In this document: positions 30,161-41,800 of the stretch, in pieces | Layout: each line of letters opens with the position of its first letter | How positions within the stretch are numbered: position 1 is the stretch's first letter | NCBI GenBank assembly: GCA_036245525.1 | Contig: BTPG01000004.1 | Location: 165,280,260-165,344,259 of the forward strand | Length of the DNA stretch: 64,000 bases | Direction of reading: 5' to 3' | From: Semisulcospira habei | Taxonomy: Eukaryota; Mollusca; Gastropoda; Semisulcospiridae | Notes under the pieces: generated by a model | Databases searched by the model: none | The model's input: only the letters and a program-made list of their open reading frames with translations | Told to the model about the DNA's origin: nothing | Program-made: the position numbers and the translations under genes

Positions 30161-30282
30161 ACCCACAGTACTGAAAAGTAATTAAATTGTACTTACAGCT
30201 GTCTTTTTTTCAAATACGAGTTTCAGGTGTCACTGGAGGATCGCGTTGCTAGAATCACCTGCCCGGCCATGGTCCATTTGAA

Positions 30283-30497
30283 AAGAAGTACCCAACGGAG
30301 AAAGAAACACGCTTAGAAAAGACGGGTACAACACAATAATCGCTAAATAAAATAAATAAATAAATAAATAAATAAAATAAATAAACAACTAAATAAATTG
30401 TGTTGTACCCGACTTTTCTAAGCGTGTTTCTTTCTCCGTTGGGTACTTCTTTGCATATTACACGCTTGGCAGTCACCTATTTGGTCTGGATTGCATG
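30283..30497. mobile_element. Family I inverted repeat with (AAAT)n apex
   Basis: GAAGTACCCAACGGAGAAAG...GTACAACACAAT and its complement form about 60-bp arms around an AAAT repeat at 30345-30385. A right extension repeats TGGTCCATTTG found at the left edge. Fragments occur at 1037-1143 and 46195-46246. Confidence 0.8.
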
Positions 30498-30595
30498 GTC
30501 CATTTGGACATGGCGCCAGGATACGGAAATCGTTCAAGTTCCAACATGAAAAAGACATGAAAAATATTTCTTGCTACCTACCTATAATAACTGTT

Positions 30596-30798
30596 ACCCC
30601 AATACACTCTACAACAACATATGGATCGACTAGGCGAGTTCCGGGGTGGTGCCAAAACAGCTTGACGCATAGAAGCGCCATGTTATTCTGGCATTGCTCT
30701 TGAACTATCATGGCCAATCTGTCCCCTAAGCAGTTATGAAATCTTCACATGGCAGCTCAAACATTTGTGGATCTCGATCTTCAAGCTCAATGTGTTAA
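30596..30798 (+). mobile_element. Diverged family B MITE
   Basis: ATATGGATCGACTAGGCGAG arm and its decayed complement around TTGACGCATAGAAGCGCC; right end AAGCTCAATGTGTTAA. Confidence 0.65.
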
Positions 30799-31020
30799 TC
30801 CCTTCAGTGCCAGTGACCGCGAATTGCGCGTCTTGAACGATTGCACACTTCCCGACATTCGCCTCGAAGAACACATATTTCAATGTGACCAAAATAGGCT
30901 TACAGAATATAAGACTAAAAGGAGATATGAATCCCTAAGTGAGCTCATGGGACTGCTGAGGGTTACGTCTCTTGCAGCCGCCGGGTAGCGTTTGCTTTGC
31001 CCCTGCAGTTAAGGGGTTGA
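30795..31020 (+). mobile_element. Family C variant sharing its TTAA with a family B copy
   Basis: TTAATCCCTTCAGTGCCAGTG at the left and CCTGCAGTTAAGGGGTTGA at the right. The hairpin is almost gone. The left half matches 21340-21400. Confidence 0.6.
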
Positions 31021-31065
31021 AACAGCTTTCAGTGTTCTAAAATATTGATTTACGTGAGACCAGGA

Positions 31066-31165
31066 AGAGGCATTCATCCTGAATCATCGTATCTGCCAGG
31101 GATCAGGAGAGTCTATGCTTCTCGCATTTGTGTGGTGTGACTTAGTTTCGGCAGTAAAGGTGGTC
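31066..31165. mobile_element. Family C remnant
   Basis: AGAGGCATTCATCCTGA... and ...GAGTCTATGCTTCTCGC with a disrupted apex, then GTTTCGGCAGTAAAGG. Confidence 0.5.
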
Positions 31166-31370
31166 GGTTTATCTCGATTTGTGTGGCAAAACGTTGTCTA
31201 CATGGACATTCATGTACAGTAAACTTTGGATACAAGAAATCGCATGGCGGACTCAAATATTCTCATTGTTATATCTGAAGTTTGTTATCAACGAAGTAAT
31301 TTGTTCAGAACAAATGTTGTCGAGACCTCTAACGAACTGTTGTTATAAAAAAAAAACTCTACGTAACCAA

Positions 31371-31425
31371 TTTGGCTGTCGGTAGCGGTTTTTGTCGCGA
31401 TGATTCCTGCAGGAATCGTCGTGAC
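31371..31425. mobile_element. Family F hairpin, right arm decayed
   Basis: TTTGGCTGTCGGTAGCGGTT...GTCGCGATGATTCCTGCAGG AATCGTCGTGAC. Confidence 0.7.
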
Positions 31426-31429
31426 TGTG

Positions 31430-32047
31430 ATGAAACTCTATGCTCACGCCGCCATAGGGTTCACACAGAGGGTTTTGTATGGTACGGTTTTGTCAGCGGT
31501 TTGTCTTGTGACAAGTAGTCCGTGAGGCCCGAGGCCACGTGCAAGCATAGGGAAGCGGTTTACACGGGCAGTTTTAGGCGAGAGCTCAGTCTATCGGAGG
31601 TCTAAATAAGTTAGTACGGGACTCGACTGTCAGTGAGGGCAGACGTGTGTGAGATACCCTAGCCCGTATTCCAAGACTCTGAAACCTAGAATTCAGGTAT
31701 GTTTGTATATGTATTATTGATAGCTGCTTAGTTAAAGACAGTATGCGTTAGTAAGAGTTAATTCGGTTGTATAGCGTTGACTGGTTTGGTCCAGTTGTGT
31801 GGGTTTGGAATTCGTTGAGGTAACCGGTGTTTTTCTATGTAGTTATTTACCGAGATGGATAACTAAGGAATGTGGGTGTGTGCCCAAGTCGTTATGAAAG
31901 TAGTACGTGGTTGGTTAAGTATAGTCTTTTCTAATGTATGAAAGAATGTACGGCGAGTCTGTTTCAAGATAGTGACAGAGTTATGGGGGTGTTACGAAAG
32001 TAGTTCGGGTTATGAAGCACGGGTGTGTGTGAATGAACGTGAGAGTT
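31430..32047. other. Intergenic, G-rich, no recognised gene
   Basis: A donor-like CAG|GTATGT at about 31697 and many GTGTG motifs. I considered an LTR or non-coding exon but found no supporting ends, primer-binding site or ORF. Confidence 0.35.
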
Positions 32048-32132
32048 ATTTGTATCAGCCATTAATTGATTGATTATTGGTGTTTAACGCCAAGGCGATT
32101 AAGGCCATCTCACGGCGGATTTGTATCAGCCA
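32048..32132 (-). mobile_element. 57-bp retroposed SINE/LINE 3' end with 14-bp target duplication
   Basis: ATTTGTATCAGCCA occurs at 32048-32061 and 32119-32132, exactly flanking a 57-base insert. On the minus strand the insert reads CCGCCGTGAGATGGCC... GCGTTAAACACCAAT followed by AATC repeats, a tail type I know from molluscan retroposons. Confidence 0.85.
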
Positions 32133-33978
32133 GGTTACGTAATGTATCTCATATCATCCAATATGTGTGTGTTTAGCAAGTGTTATGATTGAGGACTTTA
32201 TTATTCAGAGTGCTTGTCAGGGAGAGCGGAGTGACGGACGCCGAGACATCAGTCAGCAGAGGCTACTGCCGAGGGACCTATTGTGAGGTCATCCCTTCAC
32301 TCAGGGAGTGAGCAACCGGTGCCGAAACACCCAGGTCAGCAAAGACTGCACTACGGAGCGAGTTGAGAGGACGTCCACGGTATGAGAAACGGGACCACTC
32401 GGAAGCGTGCGACGAAAGACTTACACGCCTAGGCGAGAAAGGACAGAACGATACCAAGCGAGAACACCAGCAAACAGGTTGGATTGTGAGAGACAATTAG
32501 CCTGGCATTTACATTGCATTGTGTGAGTGTATGCGGTGTTGATGTGCTTGTAGTGAGAAGGGGTGTGTACATAATTTTGATAGTGTTTTCGTAGTTTTAT
32601 TTACATAAAGATCCACAGTAGAAAGAGAGCTAGTGCGTTGAGTTTTTACCGCGTGAATGCGCCTGTCTGAGTCAAGTGTTGGTGTATGCGTCTGTTGTGC
32701 GAGAGTCTGTATGTGCGACTGAGGCAAGTCTGCGTGCGTTACAGCGAAAAAAGCTGCAATGGACAGGCTACGTACTAATTTCATCTTGAAGCAGTGCCAT
32801 TTTCTTGTAGTCAAAAACTAATAGCACTTAACAAACTTTTTTTTCCATCGACATCTGACTGCATTGAAATTTACAAAAGAAGAAATTGAAACGGTTCCCT
32901 ATGACCCAAATAAATCACAGACATGAGCCTAAAGCACCCATCACGTTCAATCTCTGAAGCCGACAGACCTAATCACAGAATCGGAGACTTGGTCTCTGAT
33001 TAGTAGAAACCCGGTGACCGAGAGATACAGGGCGCGCGAACAGGAAACACGACGAAGGCTCTCCGTAGAGAGACCCCAAGCTGGGAGCCGACAGTATTTG
33101 CTTTAACTGGTTTTTAGACTCACAGCTCCCCTGCACACTGCAACCACTGCTGTGAGAAGCTGTATGGGCGCAGTGTCTACTGACGATCTGCAAGTGTTTA
33201 GACTCGTGCATGCGATACATGTCGTCAAACTGAGCAAGCTGCAAAACAAATTCCGGCTAATCAGAACAGTTTACCTATCTGCTGCAACCAAATGTGCATT
33301 GGAATTTTAGAATAATTTGCAATCAATCAAAAAAAAAAAAAGATTAACGCATGCATACTTATTTAAAATGTTGTCCAATTCGTAATAATTGTACATGTCC
33401 AATTGTACCACTTTGAGCCGTAAGGTCCAATATCACAGACTGACACACCTTTAACTATTCTTTTGTAAGTTCCAAAGATAGCCAGGGTTGCAATTTAAAA
33501 AAAGCAAATTTCATCTATAAGTGAATAAAACAATACCAGCAAAACCTTTAAGACATACTTGCGTGTCTAAGACACAGTTCTCAAGCCTGTCACCTTGATA
33601 TTGACGAAAGGTCACTAAAATGTGTTAAAGTCTATTGATATAAATACAGACATTGGCCATGGTACCTGAAAAGGTCTATGTTCTGTCAATATGTGAATTT
33701 TTCACACATTTATTGACATCTTGACCTTTGACCTGTACGAGTGGTCAACCATATTTAGAAGTACTTAATAGTCTCATCGTCAATCTACTTTTCTGCCAAG
33801 TTGGATTAAAAGAAAGACTGTACAAAAGTGAAGGGAAAAAAACTAACAATAACGCTCTGCGGACGGACGACCCATCACATAGACTCACTTTTGCTAACAC
33901 ATGTGAAGCAAAAATTGCAAGGGGTAGGCCTACATTAGCTGTCACTGATAATAAGTCAATAGGTAGTTATGTCATATT
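32133..33978. other. Intergenic, no recognisable gene
   Basis: Weakly GC-biased sequence with short ORFs lacking any family pattern. No repeat longer than a few units was seen. Confidence 0.45.
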
Positions 33979-34022
33979 TAGGTTTAATGCCGAGCAGTTG
34001 ACTAAGGCCATCTCACGGCGGA
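33979..34022. repeat. Relic of the same retroposon 3' end
   Basis: GGTTTAATGCCGAGCAGTTGACTAAGGCCATCTCACGGCGG matches the 57-bp insert at 32062-32118 in its core. Confidence 0.6.
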
Positions 34023-34205
34023 ATGACCGTAGTCATGGAAGATGCATTGTTTTACATACTACAAACAGGTCAACGTTAAACTAAGCCTAAACACTTCTTT
34101 TCGTCTGAATTCATTATTGCGACCAGGCATAAACAAAACTCGCCAGTGCAGTTCAACTTCATCGTAATTAAAATATCGGGTTGTTGTAGTTTAGCAAGGA
34201 CAAAC

Positions 34206-34268
34206 ACGAAAAAAGGCCTGTGCGCCTATTGTTTCCATCCTTGAGAAATAAAGTATCATTCATTCATT
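34206..34268 (+). mobile_element. LINE-like 3' end with (ATTC)n tail
   Basis: CCTTGAGAAATAAAGTATCATTCATTCATTC has the AATAAA plus tandem tail layout of the other LINE ends here. It leads directly into a TGTC repeat. Confidence 0.55.
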
Positions 34269-34441
<173 letters not shown>

Positions 34442-34487
34442 AAATTCTACACTTATTATTCTTTGTCTCATCATATTTATTCATTTA

Positions 34488-34850
34488 ACCCCTTCCATGC
34501 CAGCGGACACACCGAGTTTCCGCAATCTTCGTTAACCCTTATCATTCGGAATACACCAGTGGATGAAATAAGTTTGACTACAATAGTTCAAGGGTAGTGC
34601 CAGAATAGCTTGGCGCCTTTAGGCGCAATCTATTCTGGCACCACCCTTGAACTAAAGCCATTGGTCTATATCCTCATCTGTAAGTACTCTAATGTAGCTT
34701 GCATATGGCAGTGTTCAAATTTGAAGCTTTTAGCCTCAGTATGATGTGGGTTAATTCAGCGCCAAGGAGCCCCAGCCGTCCAGCAACACGGATTCAAAGT
34801 GGCGTCAGCAAGAGGCATAGTTCCTCATGAGCCCCTGCGATATTGAATCA
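34488..34850 (+). mobile_element. Family C MITE with a family B MITE inserted at TTAA
   Basis: A family C left end (ACCCCTTCCATGCCAGCGG) runs to 34531, where a family B element bounded by TTAA (34532-34754) interrupts it. Family C-like sequence (AAGAGGCATAGTTCCTCATGAGCC) resumes afterwards and breaks off near 34850. Confidence 0.6.
34532..34754 (+). mobile_element. Foldback MITE, family B variant
   Basis: TTAACCCTTATCATTCGG at the left and TATGATGTGGGTTAA at the right; hairpin at about 34580-34665 with one arm shortened. Confidence 0.75.
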
Positions 34851-35834
34851 AAGTGCAAAGGATGAATTCGAAGCACTGTACTGTATTGAAAGAAAGAACA
34901 CAGTTTATGATTCTGCAGGAGCAAAAAATACATACTCCCAGTGTTCAGTCCGCTGAAACATTTTCAAGGAGAAAGTAAACACCTTTCATGAGAAAAAGAA
35001 GGGGAAAGCCGGATAGGTTCTTGTGCACGGGCTGGGGCGTGCCACAGCTTGGGGTGTAACATTGGGCATCTTGACCCCAAACTTTGGCGACTTGACTGCT
35101 TATATTGCGAGTTGACTAGTACCTAGGACGAGATGGCGCCTGGGCGAGTTAGCATATGGACGAGTTGGCAGGCAACGAAGGGACATCACTACATACTCTT
35201 TCTGACAGGAAGTTGTCATTTTGATTGCAAGCCATGTGGAGTTCTGCGCTAGACAACAATTTGCCTTGAGTTTCACTTTTTATTCTTTCCTTGGTCCATA
35301 TTTCCACGTCTGCTTAAACAGATCAATTTCAGCAGTTAGTACAATCAGCTGTTTGACAAGGTCTGTCGAAAAAAGCTACAAATTTCGAACACACACTGTC
35401 TACTTAATCTTGGTACGCTAAGTTTTGGATACGTGGAATCGTTTCCGAAGATATGCTTCATTGTCGGTGAGTATGCAGTGTGTGTGAAACAATTAAAAGT
35501 TTGCTGTTAATTAACTGCATTCATTTTGTTGGCGTTTTCTTCTACAAATAAATTGCTTGTGTGTCATTTGAAACTACAAAAATGGGAGGAGGGGGGGGGG
35601 GGGGGCGCTGGCGAGTTGTAGACAGTATGATTCTATTTCTAGAATTAATGTCTTATGTAGCTCGAGCTCTTAAGGGGAGCAGGTTGGGTGTTTTATTTTC
35701 AGTTATATAGTACTGTCTAGGATAGTACCTGTTCATTTTGTTATATGATGGTATTGTATTATTGTGTAACGTTTTGTTTTTCATGCACATGAAGCTAAAA
35801 ATCTAGAAGTTTTTGGTCAAGACGACATTCAAAG
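34851..35834. other. SURF6 upstream region
   Basis: Contains a decayed inverted copy of the 25.8-kb minisatellite (35084-35180) and a G run (35587-35605). The SURF6 promoter should lie here, but no TATA box or other clear element was seen. Confidence 0.4.
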
Positions 35835-38800
35835 ATGACAGATGATCCGGATAACGTCTTCTTCAAACGGCTGCTAAACCTGGTTCCTCCACAAGCATAC
35901 TTCACAGAGGAAAAGAAAAATATCATTAGAAACAAAGGTACGCTAGCACCCTTGTGCATGTAATTCTCAGTACCGTATACACTTGCACTTGCAGACATGC
36001 ACATGGGGTTTAACCCTTTTAGTAAACAGTTTTGCCCCAGGACCCTGCAGCAGGAGATGGATTGATCATGATAATTCAAGGGTAGTGCCAGATGAGCTTG
36101 GCACCTGAAGGCACCAAGCTCATCTGGCACTACCCGTGCATTATAATGATCAATCCATCTCCTACAACTGGTACATAGTCATTAGGCAACACCTCCAAAA
36201 TTTGAGAAATGGGACCTTGGGGCTAAAAGTAGGTACTGGCAGGGCTTGCCGCTAACTGGCCGCAGCGGTGACGCATCACGAATTTTTCTCATCTTTGAAA
36301 CAGCGATTGTACTAACAAAATGCTCACATACTGCAGTCAAATGCATACCTCAATAAAGTTGAGCTATTTCTCTTTTCAAAAGTATCTTTCTTTTTATTGG
36401 GAGTGCAACTGATGATTTTCAGCGATTTTTTAAAAAACGCACCCTCAAGCCTGCACGCGCTGCGTTGGCAACTGTACCGCGCGAACCCGCAAGCAACCCC
36501 CTCGGGAAAACGACTTGCTACTCTTCCCCATGCAAGCTACACATCTAAAAATAGCACACGGCTATTGACCGAGTTCAGACCTACACATTGATATAAAGAA
36601 GTCTAATATTTGTTTAAATTTAGCCCAATAATGGATTATTTGAAAAAAATAAATGCAATTTTCAGTATGATTTTCGAAAAATAACCCCTACAAGGCTATA
36701 CTTGTTGGAAAGCCCATGCTTTTCTCTTTAATTTGGACCAATCAGAAACACGATAGCTTGAACGGGGAAGAGTAGCTTTGTCATAAACCGAGTCCTCTCA
36801 TTGGCCGTTACGCTTTCGTGTTATTCACAATGGCAGCCACGGCGTGCGACTAACACGCGACGGTTTTGAGCAATCTCCAGCATGATCTAGGTAAGAAATG
36901 TGTTTTTGTTTGCTTGATAATGGTTCTACAATGTGTTATTTGTTACTTAACCTAAGATTTGGGTAAAGTTTGTGCTATAATCTGCTGTAATGTGCATATT
37001 TCCACACCAGCCGTAGTCGGGTTTGTTCGAAGCAACGACTACGTGCGGTGTGTGAGAGATCGGTCACAACTGCAGGCGTATGTTTACATCAAGAGACAAA
37101 ATACGAATGTAGGTAATAAAATGGGGTTTTCTATACATGTTCAATAAATTCCATGGGTATATGGTGTTCTTAAAACGGGTAAAGTAGCGATCGCAAACGA
37201 TGTGTCGAATGGGAGTCTAGACCGGAAGTGGGACCGTCGTCTGCTAGAAAAGTTGTTTCGCTTTCGCGTTATTCGTTTCTTGTGGCAGCTACTGTTTGAG
37301 ATAGCCCCCTCAGACGTTTGTAAAGATCAAATAAGCAAATATGGTGAAATATTACCCTTTCCTTCGCTCTGCTCTCTCTGTCTCTCAGTCTCATCATTGT
37401 TAACTGTCTAGGTGTTGTTGCATCAATTGTTAAGTGGATCCTGTATCAATTGTTAAGTGGATCCTGTGTTGTTTCCAATTGCAGAAAGTTCTCCAGTATT
37501 CTTAGATTTGGGGAGAGTGTTTACCCAGACTGGTAAAGGAAGAAGGAAGAACATTGAGGCGTCAGTGAACAACAAACTATTGCTCCAGGTACACCTCTTG
37601 AAGATGAGACACAAGAAATCATGGAGGCAGACAGAGGAGTTTGTCAGGGAGAAGCGTCACCCTGGACAGCATGCAGAATGTCACAGCAAGGCACACTGCA
37701 TACAAACAGCAGTACTGCTTATGATGTGGAGAGATTGGCTTAATAATGAATGGTTTGCAGAAAGCAACTCCACAGTCATGTGTTTGCCAGTATGTTTGGT
37801 GGGTGGGGGGGGGGGGGGGGGAGGGGGGCAGCTGATATTTACGTGGTGGGGGTGGGGGGTAAAAATAAGATGGTTTTCAATTATTGCTTTCTTTTTACTT
37901 ACTTGAAAGAGCTTCAAAAACTTAGCAAAACACAGTTTGAATTTTTAAAAACGGACAAGAAATGACCAAGATATGCTATTTTGAAGTTTTTACACTCGGA
38001 GGGCCATTCGATCGCCTTGGAAAACACACTTTTCAGCTTTTTTTAGGGCAGCAGCGTTGCAAAAGTTACAGGCTTATGCACCTGAAAAAAAATTGGGCTT
38101 CTTCTATATTATATAGAGATACAATTCTGTAATTCTGGGATGTCTGTGTTTAATATCTTTTGTGTTAGGCTGGCCTGAACTGGGCAAAATCTTTCTTTCG
38201 ACCGATTTTGGGTAAAAACTGCGGAATATTTGCCATAGTTTTTTGCCCATAACTTTTGAACCATTAAACATAGAAAGATAATTTTTGTTGTGTTGTGTTC
38301 TGTTTGTTGTCCTCTATAACAATATGTAGATACTTTATTGCTTATGTTATATTGGAATTTTGACCTGCCAGTACCTACTAAAAGGCTTAACTCACAGGGG
38401 CAGGGTTATGTCATGCGCTCAGCGAGAACTGTCTCGCACTTAACCCTTTGCCTGTCAGTAGCACTTTTTGTTGCGATGATGCAGGAATCGTTGTGACAAA
38501 AAGCGCTGCCGACAGCCAAAGGCGTAACACATTTGATTTAATTAGATGTCAAAGGATCCTCATTTGTTGCTGCCAGAATAGCATGGTGCATAGAGTTGCC
38601 TGTAGAGATGTTCAGGCACCACTGATTTCGCTGATTTCATCCTGGGGGGGCGGGGGAGGGTGATTGTGAACAATGATCACCACCTCACCTCACGGGTGAG
38701 GCGAGGCGGGTGATCACACCTCCACTACCGGAGGAAAGGCTGGTTATTGGGAGTGTGGCAGAGGGGGAAAAAAAAAAAGCACGCACACTGTTTAAGCGCG

Positions 38801-41800
38801 CTCTCCGCGGATACGGCGAGCCAGCTGGATGTCCTTGGGTATGATGGTGTCACGCATGGCATGGATGGCGCACAGGTTGGTGTCCTCAAAGAGACCGACC
38901 AGGTAAGTCTCACTGGCCTCCTGCAGGGCTATGACGGCGGAGCTCTGGAAGTACAGATCGGTCTTGAAGTCCTGAGCGATTTCACGGACCAGGCGCTGGA
39001 AGTGGAAGGGCAATTTGCGGATCAGCAGCTCAATGGACTTCTGGTAATGACAGATCTCACGAAGAGCCACGGTACCGGGCCTGTAACGGTGGGGAGGTGG
39101 CCAGCTGCTAGTGAGGCCTTTCCTCCGGTAGTGGAGGTGTGATCACCTGCCTCGCCACACCCTGTTGAGGTGAGGTGGGTGATCATTGTTCACAATCACC
39201 CTACCCCCCCCCCCCAACCCCACCCAGGACGAAATCAGCGAGAGCTGGAAGTCCTTTCCCTTTTAATAATCACAATCGCTATAACAAAAAAGCAATGCTG
39301 AAAGGATTTACTTTATTTGGCTCACCAGTGACTGAACTGTCTCAGAGAATGCTGGCGTACAGAAACAGGAAGAAAAAGTCAGGATAAAGGGGTGTGACAG
39401 ATTGTTGTAGTGACTTTTGCTAACTTGCAAGGTGTCTGTAAACACCAGTTGTAGCAAGGCGCCAAGCTAATATGGTACTACCCTTTACAAGAACCCTTCG
39501 TGTGTGCGTCTGGTGTGATTGTATCAGAAAAGAAAATGTAATCAAAACTCATTAATATTCATGAAACAGAACACACTAGATCTGCCTACAACTTTCTACA
39601 AACTTCGACTAATTCCAAAAAATCTGAGCTGCTGATCCGCAAATTGCCCTTCCAGCGCCTGCTCCGTGAAATCGCTCAGGACTTCAAGACAGATCTGTGC
39701 TTCCAGAGCTCCGCCGTCATAGCCCTGCAGGAGGCCAGCGAGGCTTACGTCAGTTATGCTGCAAAAAATTCCTAATGTTTATGCATATGGCAATAAAGTT
39801 TATCTTATCTAATCTGGCACTGCTTTTGAACTGCTGTGGCCTATCCATCTCCTATTGTTATGTCTTGAGGTTGAATCATGAATGTATTTTGCTCACAAAC
39901 TAATCATACAGAATTCCGTTTTTCTTAGAAAATGTGTCATTGTTGTCTGTCAGTGTCAAGATAATTTTTCAAACTGATTGTTACGTGGTAGTTGTAGTAT
40001 GATACACACACAAAGGGTTCTTGTAAAGAACTCGGCTGCAACTTATCACACATGGCACAAGGTTGTAGACCACACTGGAGTAATTGTTCCAACAATACTT
40101 TATTCTCATGATGCACTCTCAGCACACTACGTCCACAAATCCATCCACACATCGGTACACCGTCTCGTTCAATGCATCTACAATTCTGATACACTGCTTC
40201 TCCCATACAATGCACACACATAATTCTCTAACAGCCTCTTTTATACTATAACTGTATTAGAGATTTCCAGAACAATCCGGCAAACTATACAACTCAACCA
40301 ATCAGAAAAGGAAATGTAATCAAAACTCATTAATATTCATGAAAAAGAACACTAGATCTGCCTACAACTTTCTACAAACTTCGACTAATTCCAAAATGTC
40401 CACGATTTCCGTAATTGTTGCTAACTGTAGCGAAACATGTTTCCTTTGACGTCATATCTGAGGTCACTAAAAAGGTGGCGACCCTGCCCAAACTTTCCAG
40501 TCTAATGTATGTTAAACTTAACAATGTAGCGAAAATACACGTAATAACAGAAATCGATTGCAATTCTCCGTGCAAATGAAAATGAATCCTACTAAAGAGG
40601 TACATAATTCTTATCCAAAATAACTCAAATGAATATCAGATATAACACAACCTTAAATGTAACACTGATGGAAATGATTAATTGACTGATCTAATCGGGT
40701 TCGGGACCTGTTTCAGTGTTTGAGGGGAAATAACCTATCTTTATGGAAATAACCTATCTTAGCATCCTGATTTTTAAAAAAATGTTTGTAGTGGGCATGA
40801 CTGTATAGTTGCAGATTTAAACATTACAGCAGGCTGTTTGATGGAAACATTGTAATATTGATTAAGGACAACATTTTTGGTGGATAAAAGCTGCTGAATG
40901 ATAAACTATATTCATAACTTTACACCTGGTACCAGTATATTTTTGTCTGAGGTAGTGGTATTGTTATTCACTGCAGTGGCTTGGTCTTAAAAACCAGTCT
41001 ATCAGTAGACTATAATTAATGTTTGGCTCACCAACTGACTGCATCTGACAGAGGCTGGCATCGAGAGCTTGAACAAAGTAATGAAGTGAAAGGTGGTTTG
41101 ATTCATTATCTTACAAATGTAGGCACAGGTGCAGCATGCATTTACTCACTGGCATTATACTGCTGTCTTGTGGAAAAAGTCCCTACAGCAGGAGACAGAT
41201 GGACCATGATAATTAAAGGGTAGTGCCAGATGAGCTTGGCGCCTGAAGGTGCCAAGCTCATCTGGCACTACCCTTGAATTATCATGGTCCATCCATCTCC
41301 TGCAACAGGTACATAGTCCTTAACTAGCACCTCCAAAATTTGGGAAATGTGGTCTTGTGGTTAAAGACAGAGCACCCTCTTTGTGAATCAGAACAGCATT
41401 TATTCAAGAGTAATGCTAGATCAGCATGGTGCTAAGCTAATTTAGCACTGCCCTTAAACCACCATGTCCAGTCCACCCATCACAAAGTCCCACTGCTGCA
41501 TTTTCCAGGGCAATGCACAATGAGGGTTAATCTCCTATTTTATTTCTATTTTATTTGTTTTTTCAGGTGAAGATGACGATGATGCAGCTACTTCAGGTAA
41601 ACCGAACAAGAAACGGCGGGCAGATCCCTTCAACCATGAGACGGTCACGAACCTACAGACTACGCTCAATGCCATGGGTCAGTCAAATATAAATTAAAAT
41701 ACAGTGAAATGAAAAGAGGTGGCTTCTATCGCTTGTATTCCAGGAGATGTTAACTCTCAAACTCCTAGAACTAAATGACTTCCATTCTACAGAATGGAAG

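Noticed and set aside
31430..32480. LTR or leader of an LTR retrotransposon
   Set aside because: No paired LTRs, primer-binding site, polypurine tract or gag/pol frame were seen.
37457..37906. SURF6 alternative exon
   Set aside because: The frame from 37486 lies inside a transposon with exact ends (36230-38377), and the SURF6 exons before and after it already join in phase without it.
38747..39142. Plus-strand ORF of 131 codons
   Set aside because: It is the antisense shadow of the histone H3 fragment.
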